This document shows positions 24,088 through 38,620 of a DNA stretch of 64,000 bases, piece by piece. The notes under the pieces were generated by a model. That model was not told where the DNA came from. It saw nothing but the letters and a program-made list of their open reading frames with translations, and ran no database searches. The translations under genes were made by a program, and so were the position numbers. Each line of letters starts with the position of its first letter. Within the stretch, counting starts at the first letter, position 1. Origin of the DNA: Casuarius casuarius (taxonomy: Eukaryota > Chordata > Aves > Casuariiformes > Casuariidae); assembly GCA_003342895.1 (NCBI GenBank), contig PTFA01000230.1, positions 186,001-250,000 of the forward strand, read 5' to 3'.

Positions 24088-27000
24088 GTAACTAGCTAAC
24101 TGTATAATTAATGTCGTCTTCTCACAAGCACTCCTCTTTTCTTCCTTCAACAAGTTAAAAGAGTTTACTATGTGTATCTCCCAATACAGTTGAACTTTGC
24201 ATTATTTTCTGTTAAAAGGTACTGCAGCTGTGAGAGAGGTCAACATATTTTAATCTTTTGGATTCATAGAAGCAAGCACGTCTTTATTCTGGAGTTTGTT
24301 TACAGCTGGCCTTATATTCAGAAGTTCTAAAGAAGTTGTGTGGTTCTGTACCTCTTAAAAATTAATAGTTAAATATGGATTTTGTTGGACTTACATTTTG
24401 AAAGCACTGGTCCTGTCTAACAGCACTGAAGTTAGTGGGGACTGACTGAATCCCATGGAAAGGACAGGTTTCCCTGAGGGGCTAAGACAGCTTTATGCTT
24501 TGCTCCCCATTAACACTGGCTGGTGCAGAGCACTGTTCCGTGCGGTGTGCCATGCTTGCATGGCTGAGCAGTTGTCATCTGTAGCTCTATGCTCTATCTG
24601 TCCCCAGTGAGAATGGTACTGGGCACCATATTACGTGGTCTCTGGCAGGAAAATGACTTTGTTCAACCAAAACATCTTTAGAAATATCAAAGCATTTCCT
24701 AATATTATGCTTTTTCTGTGGGAAAGTCCAGAGGAGCCACTATTTGTATTGACCTGTCATTTAGACAAAAACTAAGGAAATGTGCTTGCAGCAGTGCAAT
24801 CAGAAATTAATTTTACACACCGGTTTGTAAAAAGGCTTGAAGAAAAACTTGTGCTGTGGCTATTGTCTCTGCTGATACAGTAAAGCAGATTTTCAAATAT
24901 TCTGAGTATTTTCATATTCAGATGATACCCTGAAACATTGGTGTAAAGTAAATTTCATGATGTTTTGATCTTTATTCAAAACTCAAGAAGTTGAATTTTT
25001 CATTATGTATTTCTTAATTTGCTGGGTCATTTTTGTACAAAATTCTTGCAGTCTTTGTAAGCTGTCATTTTTTTTAGAGAAGGAAAATGAGCTGTCTATT
25101 AAAACAAACTAAACCAAACAAGATACAGTTTCATTTAGTGTTACGGTGAAAACGAGAGTTAAAAAATATTTGAGGTGGTTGGGGTTGTTACTGGCTCTTT
25201 TAAGGCAGGTTTCTTTCAGTGTAAAAATCACAATTTGCACAGCTAAGAAAGTAAAAACTAATTTTACTGCTATATAGCTCTTCATAAACCTTCAAATTTT
25301 GTGTCTTCAGGGTCAGGAAAAAGGAATGAAGCCTGAATCTTCATCCATGGCTACCAGAGCTGCTTTGCCTTTGGCTTTCTTAGTCTGATGACAAATTGCA
25401 GACAGCAGCTGGGATGGTGCAAGATTTTTTCTCATTGTTTGATGCAAAAATCTCTAACCCATTGCCTTGAAGTTTGCTTCTTCAGTTTGGTGGTTGCAAC
25501 TGGCTCTTTGTTAGGAATGCTGGAAGAAAAGGCGGGAAGAGTTTGGAGGTATGCTAGGAGAGGGGTAAGCGGATGCAGGGTTAGAAGAGGGACAGCTAGT
25601 TGGTAAGCTAGAGAAATAGATTTCTGTATTCCAATTTTAGCTGATCAGTCTCCTGGAGACAAACCTTGAAAGGTGAAAGGCAGTCCAACTGTACTCTGGT
25701 ATTATACCAGAAGATCACTGGAGTGAAGTTTGCAGATACATAAGCATTAGCTATGTTTCTTTTACACTTACAAGCTTAGAAGTTAATTGCAAAGCTTAAT
25801 TTTTGTACAAATTTTTTAGGCATATCTCAGTGAGATAGAGTATTGGGCCCTAGCTGTGCTGTCCATGTTAGTTAAAGGAAAACTGAGACCTTGCTTTGAT
25901 AGGTCTTAGCTTGCTCTGCTTGCCTGGCAAATAGTTTTATTGTACTGATCAGAAGGAAGGAAGGAAAAATTGTGCAGGCAGGACATACAGTAAACTTTGC
26001 TCAGGTGTATGTATTTACATGTGTAGCTTGTGGGCATTTGTACATAATTTCTGTGGATGAAGTCCTGCTAACTTTGAAAGCAATGACAAAACATCTATTC
26101 ACTTCAGTGGGAGTGGGTTACAACTCAAAGAGACCATCCAACAGAAGGTGGTCAAAGTGTGTACTTGCTTGAAGAAATTAATGTTGTCTGAGACTAATTA
26201 GTTATACCTGCAGAAGAAAATGATCTCCCTCCCCCAAACAACTATTTTTCTAAATTTTTTTCCTGAATTAAGGGAGCATAATTTTCATCTTTCAGTGCAG
26301 TATATTCTTGCAAAAACAAAAACCTAATCTAAAGAAAGACTTTCTGGAGCCATTAAAACACATCTATGGAAAGCAAACCCACCAACTGTTGACCATCAAT
26401 CGTATATAAGGACTTTAAGGTATAATGTATGTCTAGGTATTGTAAAGAAGCTGTGGTGTTGCAGTCCTCTAGATGGCACTCTTTGCCACACTAGCTCTCC
26501 ACCCGGACCATTTGCTATTGGAGAAGATGAATCAAAATAATGCATCACAAAACTGCTTGTTATCCTGATTTACCTGTTTTTTATTTAGAATGTCCCGTTG
26601 CTTCTCATTGCAGTCAGTAGCATATGTGTCTATATCTCAGCTAGGTTCTGTCCTCAGGAACAAACACAAAGTTTCACTTCAGGTGATATGTTCATAAGTG
26701 AAAGGCACTTTGTTTTATAGAAACAGTTTCTATGTCTGAGAACAGATGAAGAAAAACCCAGGTCTGTTGTAGATCCATTGCACTGCATAGCCGCACCAAG
26801 TGGTTGTACAGGTTGAAGGGAGGGGCGGGCGCTGGGTAGGAACAAGCAGCTGCAAGAAGGTGAGACCACCTCTTTTGGCAGCAATGCCAGCTTATGTGAA
26901 TGAAAATTGATTGTGAAACTATTGCACAATTTACCCAGCTGCATTAACTCCCCAGCTAGGTGGCTCAGCCAAAGCTATGTTCTCTTAGTGTACTCTTCTG

Positions 27001-30000
27001 GTTCTTACCTGGTTAACAAGGGGTGTGGGAATGAGGTCAAACTGTACAATTTTGAAACACCATCCAAATGAGGGCACCAGTCCCCTCTCCCTAATGATAG
27101 GACAGTTTTAAATGCTGTAGAATTATTTTCTTTAGGGTTAATAAAATGTTTTTTAACCTCGATTCCCTGATTCTGATACATGCAGCTTGAGTCTTTTCTG
27201 TTAATTATGTTCTGTTGAAGCTGCTAGGCTTGTATTTATAAAGTTAATAATAGAGTAAAACCACCCATGGTGGATAATAATTAAATAACCACTTTTTTTT
27301 AGGAAAGCAGTATTAAATAAACATTTGATAAAAGCTAAGCCAAGTCTTAAGCTGTGCTACAAAGCATTCTAAACTCTGGCAGACCACCCAGGGAAACAGA
27401 TTTGAAAATCAGGGTCTCTCCACAGTGGTAATACTGCTGCTCTCAAGGGTCTCTCAGCCTAGAGAGCTACAGCTACAGCCATAGTTCTTGTGGCTGAAGC
27501 TGTTACTATTCCACAGTCTAACTGTAGGTTTTCTTATCATTTGCATATACAAGGCTTGATCATTGCCTTGGCTTACCATCTATCTCCTTTACTTATTTGC
27601 TATGCAGTGTCAGTACAGTGTTCATTTGGGCAATATGCTATGACAGTAAAGGTACCACCTATCCAGCTGCACCATCAAGCTTTCCCTTGGAAGTGTAAGC
27701 ATTGTGAAGGACCTTTAGCAGGAGCTCAGATACAGTTGAATTACTCTTGGTAATGAGTTACTAACTGTCCACTGAGCCAAGGCAACTGATTATTTGCACA
27801 CTCATAGTCTGCTGCAAAAAAGAAAAAGGCATTGGTAGAAGGCACTGATTTAAATGTTTTTTTACTATGATTTTACCTAACGTGTGGATTTGTACAGTCA
27901 GTTACCGCAGTTCAATTTGTAAGTCAGAATGTATTAAATTTGCTAAACCACAGTCTTCTGTACCAGAAGAGAGTTTCTACCATTATGAGTAAACATGAGT
28001 GTGAATCCTAATACCTGCTAAAAATGTGACTGTATCATTTACAAGTTATTACTGTATAAACAATAACTCTACTATCCTTGCTGCCCTCCTTGCAAGAATG
28101 GAAGTGGCAGGAACCAGAGCTGCTATTTCCTCACTGCCATACTTCAGGGTTTCTTAGCCCCACACTTCTAAGGGAATAGGACAACAAAGATTAAAGGAGA
28201 TTAAAACTCCCATTAGCTAGGTTTACTTGAATAGGTAGTTGCTATGTCAGTTCATTATGAAGAAGCTCTAGAGACATTTGGAGTGCTTTCAAAGCAGGTA
28301 TTTTGTTCCTTGATAATTTTTTTTGAAGTGGAAAAAATACTTCTTAGTGTTTTTGCGAAGAAAATGTTAGTATTTCATCAAAAATAAAAATAGACTTTTT
28401 TTATTAATCCTTTATTTTTCAAGAGGAGTTTAACGTTTCTTTAGTTGGCAATGTAATTTTCTTTTTGATGATAATTTGAAAACAATTTAAGGCCTATTAA
28501 TTATTTAGCCCAGCTGGCACTGTTGGATATACTCAATATTTGGTCTTCAGTGGTCTGTTAAGCTAGGCCTGGGGGTGATGAATTGTCCTTGTATTCCTTG
28601 TCTCCAGTCAGAATATTATCATTCTTGTCTCCTTTCAGCCTTCTTTCTCCCTGTTGACCACCACCACAATTTCTCTAAGTTTTCTCTGCAATCTCTGCAT
28701 AGTAAGGAGAAAATGGCCTTGGTAGTAATACCTTTGAACGTTCATGTTTCCAAGGGAAGCCATACTCATGGCAATATTTCAAACAAGGAGCAAAATGATC
28801 ATTATTGCATGGTTTAACCAAGAGTAACTTTCTTCACCCCCAAATGCTGTTCAAGATATTTGTCTGAATATTTTGACAGAAAACTATTTCTTATTTAAGC
28901 ATAATAATGACACTAACAAAATCCTGCAAAAGATTCTGTATATTTGCAGTGAGACTTAACTAGTGAATAAGAGATCAAAAATTGCAAGGCATCCTTCAGC
29001 CTCGAAATCAAAGCACACGTCAAAAGTTTGGCTTGGTGTAGATCAGAAAAAGATAAGTGGTCTTCAGCCAAGTTTGAGCCTAGTTCTTTTCCCAGGCTCC
29101 CTTTCAGCTTGCTTGAAATGCTGTCTTCAGGCGTCACATTACCAAGGTCAGCTTGGTACAGCCTTACAAAATACCATTTCTGCAGTACACTCTTCACATC
29201 CCAAGTTCATGACACTCTGTTGTCATGTGTCTGTGTGTGATTTCATGATTTTAGGCAGTTTTGTTTTACTTAATGCCCCCAGTTCCCATACTTGTGAGAT
29301 TATATGGGGATCTCAGAAAGAGAGAGGACTATGAAGCTTTCCTGATTGTAAATAAACCTCCCTCACTATGTGACAACTACATAACAACTCAGAATGTGAC
29401 CTGAGGGTATTCTAAGTCTCAGACGCTAGGAGATGACTAAGGAAAGGATTGCAATGATTATAATTTTTAATCTCTTGATTTTTCAAATAATGTCATAATT
29501 TTTATAGTTTGATTTGTCAGTTTGTAGTACTTGAGATTTCTAGTACTCAAGTTATTTCTCCATAGCGAGTGTGTTAAATTCCTTGCTTGCTTACATCTGA
29601 TCATATAAATATTCAGAGGAGATAATACAGTTTCTTCACACTGCTTCATCTTCCACCATGACATTTATACTCCATAATTATGGGTACCTGCTACGCAGAA
29701 CTGGTATAATCCTTATAGACAGTCAACCATGAAAACACCCTTTGTTTCTCAGATTTTTAGTTTTCTATCTCTAGAAGTAACACTGATTTCCTTGGCTTAT
29801 CATGGAGCTGGCAGCAGAATCTTTTATTAAAGTTGCTTACTGTTTCCAGTTTTAAGGTCCTGTTTTCAGTTGTTTATAGATTTGCCAGGTTTTGATGCTT
29901 GAACCAAAATCTTCTGTGCCGAATTTGCCTCACACAGAATTGCTTGGGAAAATTCAGCAAAAGCTGTCTGCTTCTGGAAATTTTAGGGGAAGTACATTGT

Positions 30001-30599
30001 CTTGTTGATATTGAAAATCTCGCATCCATTGGCTTGAAATGATCCAGCACCTCCATCCTTTGGATCAAGGACTTCATAGTTGGTAGGCAAGGTGATACTG
30101 GGTAAGAGATGAGGAGGCAGCTAGGAACTTCTCTGTGCATGGTGGTGTTTTGGGTCTGAGGGCAATAGAGACAGACTAAGCACAGGAAGAGAAGGGACCA
30201 TAGACAGTAATGCTACATCATTTCAAATTTACCTTCCTGTGCATGTGCATGCTATGATGCATTTTAAATGATTGTCTTGAATTTTGCTATTTGGGTATTT
30301 TTTTTCTTTTCTTGCCTATTAAAAGGAAGAAAAAAAAAAGAGTTCCAGCAGATCACCTGTTGACCAGTGGCCTGAACTACTAACTGCGATGGAATTGCAC
30401 TAATAGTTCGCTTTCATTTGAGGAGTTCTGGGATGGCAGAATAATTACCTTTCAAGCTAGTGCTGTACACTTCTCATATAGATCCTTGCACCTGTTTCAC
30501 ACTTGTCAGTAGGCCATCACTTCTTTTCCTTATAGGTTCAGGGAATGCATTGAAGTGTGAGATAGGATCTTGCTGCATGTCCATGCCTTCTCTACCTAG

Positions 30600-30738
30600 G
30601 TGGTACTTATGGAGCTGGGGAGGGTTTTGAGGGTGCCCGCCAAACTGGATCCGCTAGGCCAGGAAACCCACGTTAAGCAGTTGATTAAAAATAAAGGGAT
30701 GGATCTAGCCGTGCAAAGAAATGTTGCTCGGATTGCAG
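30600..30738 (+). other. Possible orphan exon within the MYLK4 intron
   Basis: A pyrimidine-rich stretch ending CCTAG precedes 30600, and CAG|GTAGTT follows 30738. The 139 nt between are open in one frame and read like protein: ELGRVLRVPAKLDPLGQE, then THVKQLIKNKGMDLAVQRN, then VARIAG. The segment holds about five CpG dinucleotides in otherwise CpG-poor intronic DNA. A second possible donor lies at 30836 (ACACAG|GTAATA), and the frame is open to there as well. I do not recognise the family. It could be an exon of an unannotated transcript, a fragment of a transposable element, or chance. Confidence 0.3.
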
Positions 30739-33700
30739 GTAGTTTCTGCTTTTTGGCTTCGTATCTCTGGCACACATTATGGACTATGTTAAGCTGTGGA
30801 AGAAAGACAGCAATCCCTGCATCTGGAAATACACAGGTAATAGACATACTTTTGAAAAGTTAGATATATTTCACTGATCACTATTGATATTGTTTAACTG
30901 GGCAAGTGCTGCTTGTGAGCCCAGCTAGAATGTGCATTTGGATTTAGCTATTCAAACCTGTGTGTTCTTTCAGAGAATGGGGAAAAAAAAGACATTTTTC
31001 CCTTGGATCATATTCATCTCTTTTACGAGAGTAAGCCCTGCAGTAAATCCTAGACAGTTGTTGATGTGCTTCTCAGAAAGGTGCATCTCTCTCTCTTTCC
31101 CATCAGAGTGCTTTGTTTTGCCATTAAAACATTATCCATCCTCTAGTGACCTCTACTGGGAGCAGTACAAAGGACTGCTTGAAGTCAGCCCTCTTTGGCC
31201 TCTGTGGTAATGAGCTAGCCAACACCTCTTGGTGTGCGACCCTGAGATCCCCAGTAAGCATAATATCCATTATTCTTCTGTTGTTGTCAATTGAGCACAG
31301 CATTATCTTCCCAAAGAACCAGCAGTTAATTGTTTTGAGTGGTTTATTATTACAGCGTTGGTGTTGCAGTCAAATATAGTATGTACGTTTGCTGTGTTTG
31401 TGTTGTACTACAGTGCAGTGATGACTAGTCTTGTTTTAACTCAGGACCTTTTAGGAAAATTCTTGACAGGAAACATTGCTTCAACAAAAAGAAATATGTG
31501 ACTGTAGAAAGACAAAAAGGAAGACAATTGTTCTGAAGTAGCTTCAAGGATGTAGATTGCCAGAATGGCTAGGTTAATTAGAGTGCTGCAAATGTTGAAA
31601 TTCTTTTTGTGGAAAAATTCATCCAGAGAATCTCAGAAATGATTTCATGTAAAGAGTTTGAGTTCTGAAATGTATGCAGCCTCACTTTTGCATATTATTC
31701 TAGTACTATGAGCCAAAAGAGCCGTGACTGTGGGTGAATACAACAGGATTTTTTACATTTTGTGTGGGGAGCTCAAAGGATAGTGCTAAGGAGGATAATT
31801 TAAATATTAGTATGTATATCAGCACTCAAGATTAATACATTTTATAAAAAAATAGAAGAAAGCCAAAAGATAACTTAGGAGTCTTTATAAACATTTTTGT
31901 GATAACCTGAGAAGCTCTTTACGTGAATGTCTTCTAAGTCATCAGAAAAATTGTTCTGTCAAACTAAGTACTACTGTTTTTCTCAGTAAAAGTTAATAAA
32001 AACAAAAAGGCAGACTTCATTAAGGTTTTTGATGGTGTTTCCATTTATACTGATTCTGCTTCTATGACTTATAGGGATGGATAGATGGAAAGAAAGAACA
32101 AGAAAAAAAGAAAAAAATAAGGAGGCACTGAGAAAGTAAAAATATATGTTAAATGTCTTTATGTTGTTAATTTGGTAAAGTGTCAGTTACTGAAAGGTGA
32201 TTTTTTGAAACATTCACTTCAAATAATGAACTTTCAGTGTGTGCATTCTTCAACTAACTTGATAAAAGAGAAAGAACTAGCTTTTCAATATCATACTGTT
32301 GGAGAATGTTATCCATGATATAGAGCTCTGCTAAATCTAAGGTTCAGTCACATTCAGTTACTGAAGTCATCAACAGTGTAGAATTGTACATTTCATGCAA
32401 GACAGTCAAAAAAGAGTAGTAAAGAGAAGACAAACTATTAATATGCATGTCAATAACATAGCACTTTGATCTTTATAGAATGTGGCTTCTGTAGATTCAC
32501 TGGCAAATACATCAAGTCTGTGGTTGGTGCTGTGCAATTTGTCTCTGATGCAGTCTGAAACTTTTATTTCACTGGGAGCTGAGGTTGAAAAAAGATCCAC
32601 TTTTTTCTTTACATCTAACTTTCATTAAAATTGTACATTTGTTCTTAGGTAAATTGTAGTATTTAAGAAAAACAGCTTCGTTTCATTCCACTGTCCTGTT
32701 TATTGCACTTCTGTTGCTTTGATGATGTAAATTTATTTTCCAGTCTCTAAGACCTTTCTAAGGCTAGTGCATTAATTGGTATTTGTCAGCAAAAGCACTG
32801 TATCCATTGTGTTGCAAAAGAAATGATTTAAAAATATCTTGTGTTAAGACCGCTTAGTCCTTACCTGAGCTAAGGTATTCTATTTTGAGATATTCAGTGA
32901 CTGTTTAAGTTCTTTGTCAGTTTTGCTGCACACATTGTGGATGGACTTCTGAAATTCAGAGTGGTAACATCTGTCAGACATCTGCGTTTTGGTTGCTTTG
33001 CATCTTACCTTGCCTTTGTTCTTTTGAGTTAAAAAGATCTCATATGAAGTGCAAGGTTGACAGGCCATCTCTTAAGTCTTCATACATGAAAAGTAGCATG
33101 GGCTCAGAAGTATCTCAAAAGCAGGGCAAGCTCCCTTGCCAGGAACTGGCAGTAGGACTGTGCACATTCAGGGACTCCTGGATTCATAGGAATCCTTGGC
33201 TTTGTGAGGAAATGAGCCAACAGCACACTGAGACCAAGATTGCTGTGTCATCTCAGGACCCCATGGCACGTCCATTCCAGTCTGATCCTTCCTTCTCTTC
33301 TTCTAGAGAAGTGTTGTCATCATCTGCAAGTAAACCATTCCTAGAGCTCCCTTGTTCCTCTGCATGGTGGTATATGTCTTGTGGCTCTCAGACCTGTGAA
33401 GGTTTTGGGCAATTGGCTGTGATCAGAAAGGCTGGTGATCCCTAGCAGAGTCTGTATTTGAGAATGATACTTCTGTGAACTGTTAAAGTGTGGAGAGAAC
33501 GGAGACAGGATCTCAAGAGCTGTGCATGTCTTGCTCACTTTTCTGTGATTCTGGAGAAAAAGGAAGTTCAGCTTCCTGAGGGAGCACGAAGGAACGTTGC
33601 TACCCTTTGGTCATGATGCATCTTCCTCAAAGAGGTGATAACCAGGGAAGAAAATTTAGAGCTATAAGACCCATTTTCTTTCTGTATGTGATGTTGCAGC

Positions 33701-35398
33701 AGAAGAATGGCACCAGTGGCAGATAACCATCCTTTTGGGAAGCCTTCAACCAGCAAAGAGATGAGCTTTGCATTAAACTCTTTTATCCTATGAATATTAT
33801 GGATCTCATGAAGGCTGTAGGATCTTACCATACCTATGTGTGTTGCTCTTAGATCTTTCTCTTTTTCATGTGCCAGCTTACACATGGTTTAAACAGAGTC
33901 TGTCTTTGAAAAACTTGCCTCTAAACAGGTTAAATATGCAGGCAGGAGAGCATCACAGTCCTGACATGTTGTTGGACGGATGATAGCTATGACCGAATGC
34001 AGACATGCAGCTTGTTTCCAACCCTGTGTCTGGTCTCTGAGAGCCCCATTCCTCAGTTATCAAGCACTCAGTTTCTGTGAAGATTGTAGTGAATGTGCAG
34101 CATTGGAAGACATGAAATGCAACAGAATAAATGAACCTCCAAATAGTTATAATTTCCCTCATTAGCTTTGCTTTTTCTTATCTATTCAGCAGGTTGTAAA
34201 GAGGCTTTGGTACTAATTATTTCTGTTATTATGAGCAAGCAGAAATCCTAAGAGGCTGTGCAAGGCATTGAACAGATAGGATCCACTCCAAAGAATTCAT
34301 TGTCTGAACAGCTGGATAGGGAGCAGTGAAATGAGAAACAGATACAGAAATGGATGAAGAGTCTTCTCAGGTCTCACTGCCCGTCAATGACAGAGACATC
34401 TGTAATATGGAAATGAAATTGCTGACTCTCTGTCTAGTATCCTCTTCACATAGTTATATGCCAAGATTTGGGAGGAGGCATGTCTCAGAACCCTCAGCCT
34501 ACTGGATCCCGGCCGTTTCATGAAAGCTAATTGCTTTGTATAGATCTCTCACACTATTTGATCAGAAATATAAAATTTCAAAAATCTGTAGCAGCTTCTT
34601 ACATGTTTTCTTTATTTTTCTGATGTTCATTTACATGCAGTTTCCCTCTTCTTCCCCCAGTTCTTTCTCCTTAGTTTTTATTTAGATCCTGAGAGTCCTT
34701 TGGTAAGAGGTCTATTATAACCTTTGGAATTAGTGGCTGCTAAAGCATAAAAGAGTAAGATCACTTTTTTGATACAGCAGATGCATAGATATTTATCTCT
34801 GTATAAAATATCGAATCTTGGCCATTTAGAAAAATACCTCCTTCCCTTAAAAATGCCACTTTGATCATAAGAGAAGTAAAATACAGTGTTGTCCTTAGAT
34901 GTATGGCTTAGCAAAGAATTTTTCTGGCCATGATCGTTTGAAGGTGTCTTGTTACAGCTTACCTAACCAGCCAATTTGTAATATATATTGAGATGCAGGG
35001 GGATATATCCAGACTGCCTCTGTGACCTTTCTCTTCTGGCACCCATTCTAGCTGTGCAGTGTCTAGTGGACATGTTTAGCAATAGTCACGGTGCAATAAA
35101 AATGACTTTCCAGTGCTGAGCACAGCGTAAAGATTCCAAACAAGGGCCTTTGCAATGGAGAGGTCGCATTTCTGTTACCTTGCTCAGAAACCTCATGTGT
35201 ACTGAGCATCTTGAAAGAGCAGATCTTCGTTTTTCCCCTTACATGGATAATCCAATGTAATTTTTGATTTTTTGTTCTTCTACGTTTACTGAAAATTCTA
35301 ACTTTTATTTTTCACTCCCAAGTCAATCAAATCCCTTAATTATTTATACTGAAAATGTAACCGTTAGGTACACGTTGTATAGTAGATAAGGGAAGCTC

Positions 35399-35418
35399 TT
35401 TGTTTGTTTGTTTGTTTT
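35399..35418 (+). repeat. (TTTG)n simple repeat
   Basis: About five TTTG units. Confidence 0.9.
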
Positions 35419-37204
35419 AAGTACTTTATAGTACTTTTAAGTGTTTGATTGGCATTTAGAAATGAAATTCTTGAGGGAAATGAAAATGTGGTTTCATAAT
35501 ATGTGCTTACAGTAAAGAAAGCACACAGGATGTTGTTATCATTCACATAAAGGAATTTCTCTCAGAAGAGAGAATATTTTTCCATAGTTCTCTATCTTCC
35601 AGGCTAACTAAGCAGAAATACTGGTACACAAGATCTCCCTAGCTCCAAGCCTGGACTAAACAGTGATTGAACAGATATGTGGGCAGACAGATTTAATTTC
35701 AGCTAATGACCCAATCCAGTTATGAGCCTGTTTAATTGACCTCATATGTTAAATAGTGACTATAGTTGAAGATGATGGAGGAAAATTATGGCCTTTTATC
35801 TTAATTAGTTATTGGCAGTGAGACAAGAAGGTGCAGGATGATTTTCTGTTGACCTTTCATGCCAAGGCGCTTAACGTCATCATTATATTTTAAAGGAGGT
35901 ATTTGTTCACCAAGAGAAGTGCTGCTTTTGCCAAGGCAAACACCTTCTCTTCTCTTTCTGAAATTCATCCAAGATCCATGTTTGGTAGGTCTGAGCCTGG
36001 AGAATTTGCCTAAAGCATCTGGGTCCTGCCTGTTTTAGACCATCCCAAAGGAATCATAAGTCTCCTGTTCACACTGTGTATTCCCTCCAACTCATACATT
36101 GACAGGGCTTTATTATGGTTTCATAACTTGCTGGTGAAAGCATCTTACAGAGTTGGAAGATCTAAACATGAAGCCATATAGCCCCACTAATACATAAGAG
36201 TGACCAAAATCCAGACAATTAGGAGAAACTAATCAGGCAGATGAACTGACTATAAGCTATTAACTTACGTTCTCATAAAGGCGTATTTTTTCTTTAGTTA
36301 ATCCAAGTCCTTCAAGCTTTCCTTCTTTCAGGACAATATTCTATCCATTAAAAGGCAGAAGATCTGTCTCTTAGTTGCAGCTTTTCAGCACTACATCCAA
36401 GATGTGTATCTTCAAACCTTCCTGTCATAGAATAACTTGCTGTCTTTTAAAAGAGAGAGGCATGCAAAAGTGTTTAAGTATTTAACCAAATACTAAAACT
36501 ACCCAGATTTTGAAGGCATTTACCTTTGTTGTCTTGCTTCAGTGTGATGAAAGTGAGGTATATACAACTCCTACCTCTCCTGTCATGTTATGTTAGTTAA
36601 AGACAGTATTTACAGTGCTTTCCATGCTGTAAGGATAATACTTTGTACATGTAATAATGCATAATAAAATCTTTATTACAAATTTTTATTATAAAGTTGT
36701 ACAACAAACATAAGTCATAATTTCACCTACAAGTCGCTTATTAGAAATTGTTTCCTTCTGTGAGGAAGCTACACCAGAGAACAAGCATGAAAATCTTTAG
36801 CCAGGAATAATTCACAGTTGAAATTCCTAACAAGTCAAACAAATTTTATTTAGAGATCTTTTTATCAGAGTCCCTATGAAATATTTTTTGACTGTCAAAA
36901 GTTGCCAGCAGATTGATTCAAAGTGCATGTGAGGGCTAGTGTGGGACTTGTAGAGAAAGCTTGTGTGATGCCTTTTTGCACTATTCCTGGCTCAAGCCTG
37001 TGCGGTACTTGGGCCATCTGCTTCATTAGCAGTAGTTTCTTGCATGGTTCAATAGTTCAGGGGCCAGCTCAGGATGCACAATTGCTCCTTATGTCCTCAG
37101 GCAATACAAATTTTCACTGCATTAGAAATTATTTATTGTAAATAAATAATATTTGTTTACAGACTGTAAATGAGTGGCAGCCCTCATATCAGAGGCCTCT
37201 GACA

Positions 37205-37370
37205 GTCTAAGCAGGCAGGCCAGAACAGCATAGAGAAGCAGGGGCTCGAGAAAAGTGGAATGAAACATCCAAGGTCACCCAGCAGATCTGTGACACAAGG
37301 GGGACTGGAAGCCAGACTCTCTGACTTCTAGGCCAGGGTCTGAGGCATATTGCTACCACAGCATGACCCT
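37205..37370 (+). repeat. Old SINE (MIR/CORE-SINE or CR1-tail-like) fragment
   Basis: It contains CCAAGGTCACCCAGCAGATC, then GACTGGAAGCCAGACTCTCT, GACTTCTAGGCCAGGGTCTG and a CTACCACAGCATGA end. This is the order of the conserved 3' half of MIR/LF-SINE/CR1-tail-type repeats. Confidence 0.65.
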
Positions 37371-38499
37371 CTTGTAATGAAGGAAATGTCTTCCTCATCA
37401 CACCTGTTTGTTATATCTGGAAATGTATTCTCTGACATGCATTGTATAAAAGCCTTTATGTTATTAGCTAGCATTTGCCAAGTATGTGGGAGATCTTTTT
37501 TTTCACAAAGTCTTCAGTCATCTCCGTTTCAGCATCACGTGACTGTCGTAGAGAAAATTGGTTTCTTAGCTACCTCTAGGTTCCAAAGTCAGTAGAAAGC
37601 TTAATTGAAATAATATGAGTTGGCAATAATGATCTAAGCTATATTTCCAGATTGCCAAGTCTCCCGTAGTTCCCAAGATCTCCTGCATCTGGAATAGTAT
37701 CTTAATGTATGCAGTGCCTGGAATTATTAATGGTTTCCCAAAATCCTTAGCAGACACCAAAGAAAAAATTAGACTCTTAAAAATAGAAAAACATTGTTTT
37801 TCACTTACATTTGACTTCAGAAACTGCAATTTAGGTTTCAGCTGGAAATCATACACATGGTAATTTATAGGGATACATCAGTACACGGAAGTTCAAGAAG
37901 TGAAGTGCATGTCTATAGTGTTATATACAAGTTTTATCAGTGTGGATTTGGAATGAGACTTTATATTTGAGTGTCAAATGAACACAGGTTTATGCTGTAC
38001 ATTTTACAGAAAAATATTTTTAAATTGCTTTGGAATATTTGTTCACTCACTGTTAAATATCTGTCCTGTTTTTTTCCTGTCGACCTATAAAGGCAAGTCT
38101 GCTTCCTTAGGTCTTCATGGTTCTGCACTATAGTCCAAAGGAGTCATTCATTCAGTACTAGTGGGAATTAGATGAAACTAAAGGGTAGCTTTTTGAATTA
38201 CCTAAAACATTTAAAGTACTGCTATCTATTTATCAATTATAATTGCAGACAAGCAAGTACTGTTTGTTCCAGTGGAAAGCTGAGATTTTCTACCTTCCAG
38301 TGGGCTAAATCCTCATAGTAGAGGATATGGCCCAAGACGCTTCGGATTTTTTGTAGTCCTGGATTACACATTATTTACGGTGATTCTAATCATGTGCTTG
38401 TAGTTAAGTGTGTTCTGAAATGCTTTGTTAAATCAGGGTTGTTAGTATTATTAATAACATATGTTATTTATTTGCATTGAGATAGTGAGTATGACCCTC

Positions 38500-38620
38500 A
38501 GTCCAGCATGTATCCAGTACAAAGACAATTACTCTTTCAGGGAGCTCATACTCTAAGTGAAGATAAAATACTACAAGCAGTTAAATCAAAAGGAGAATGA
38601 CATGATGAAGCAATCAAGCT
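38500..38620 (+). repeat. Old interspersed repeat fragment (upstream part of the same class)
   Basis: The words ACAAAGACAATTACTCTTTC, then GGGAGCTCATACTCTAAGTG, resemble the common sauropsid repeat text 'agacagtccctgccccaaggagcttacaatctaaatag'. Diverged; family not certain. Confidence 0.4.

Noticed and set aside
29515..29552. Small inverted repeat (ACTTGAG ... CTCAAGT)
   Set aside because: The stem is only 7 bp, too short to distinguish from chance.
33060..34160. Possible degraded retroelement (Ser-rich stretch on the plus strand at 33270-33330, 105-codon open frame on the minus strand at 33568-33885)
   Set aside because: I could not recognise a gag, RT or other motif, and no terminal repeats or target duplication were visible, so it is only a vague impression.
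36655..36710. AT-rich short inverted repeat (ATAATAAAA ... TTTTTATTAT)
   Set aside because: Such pairings are expected by chance in sequence this AT-rich.
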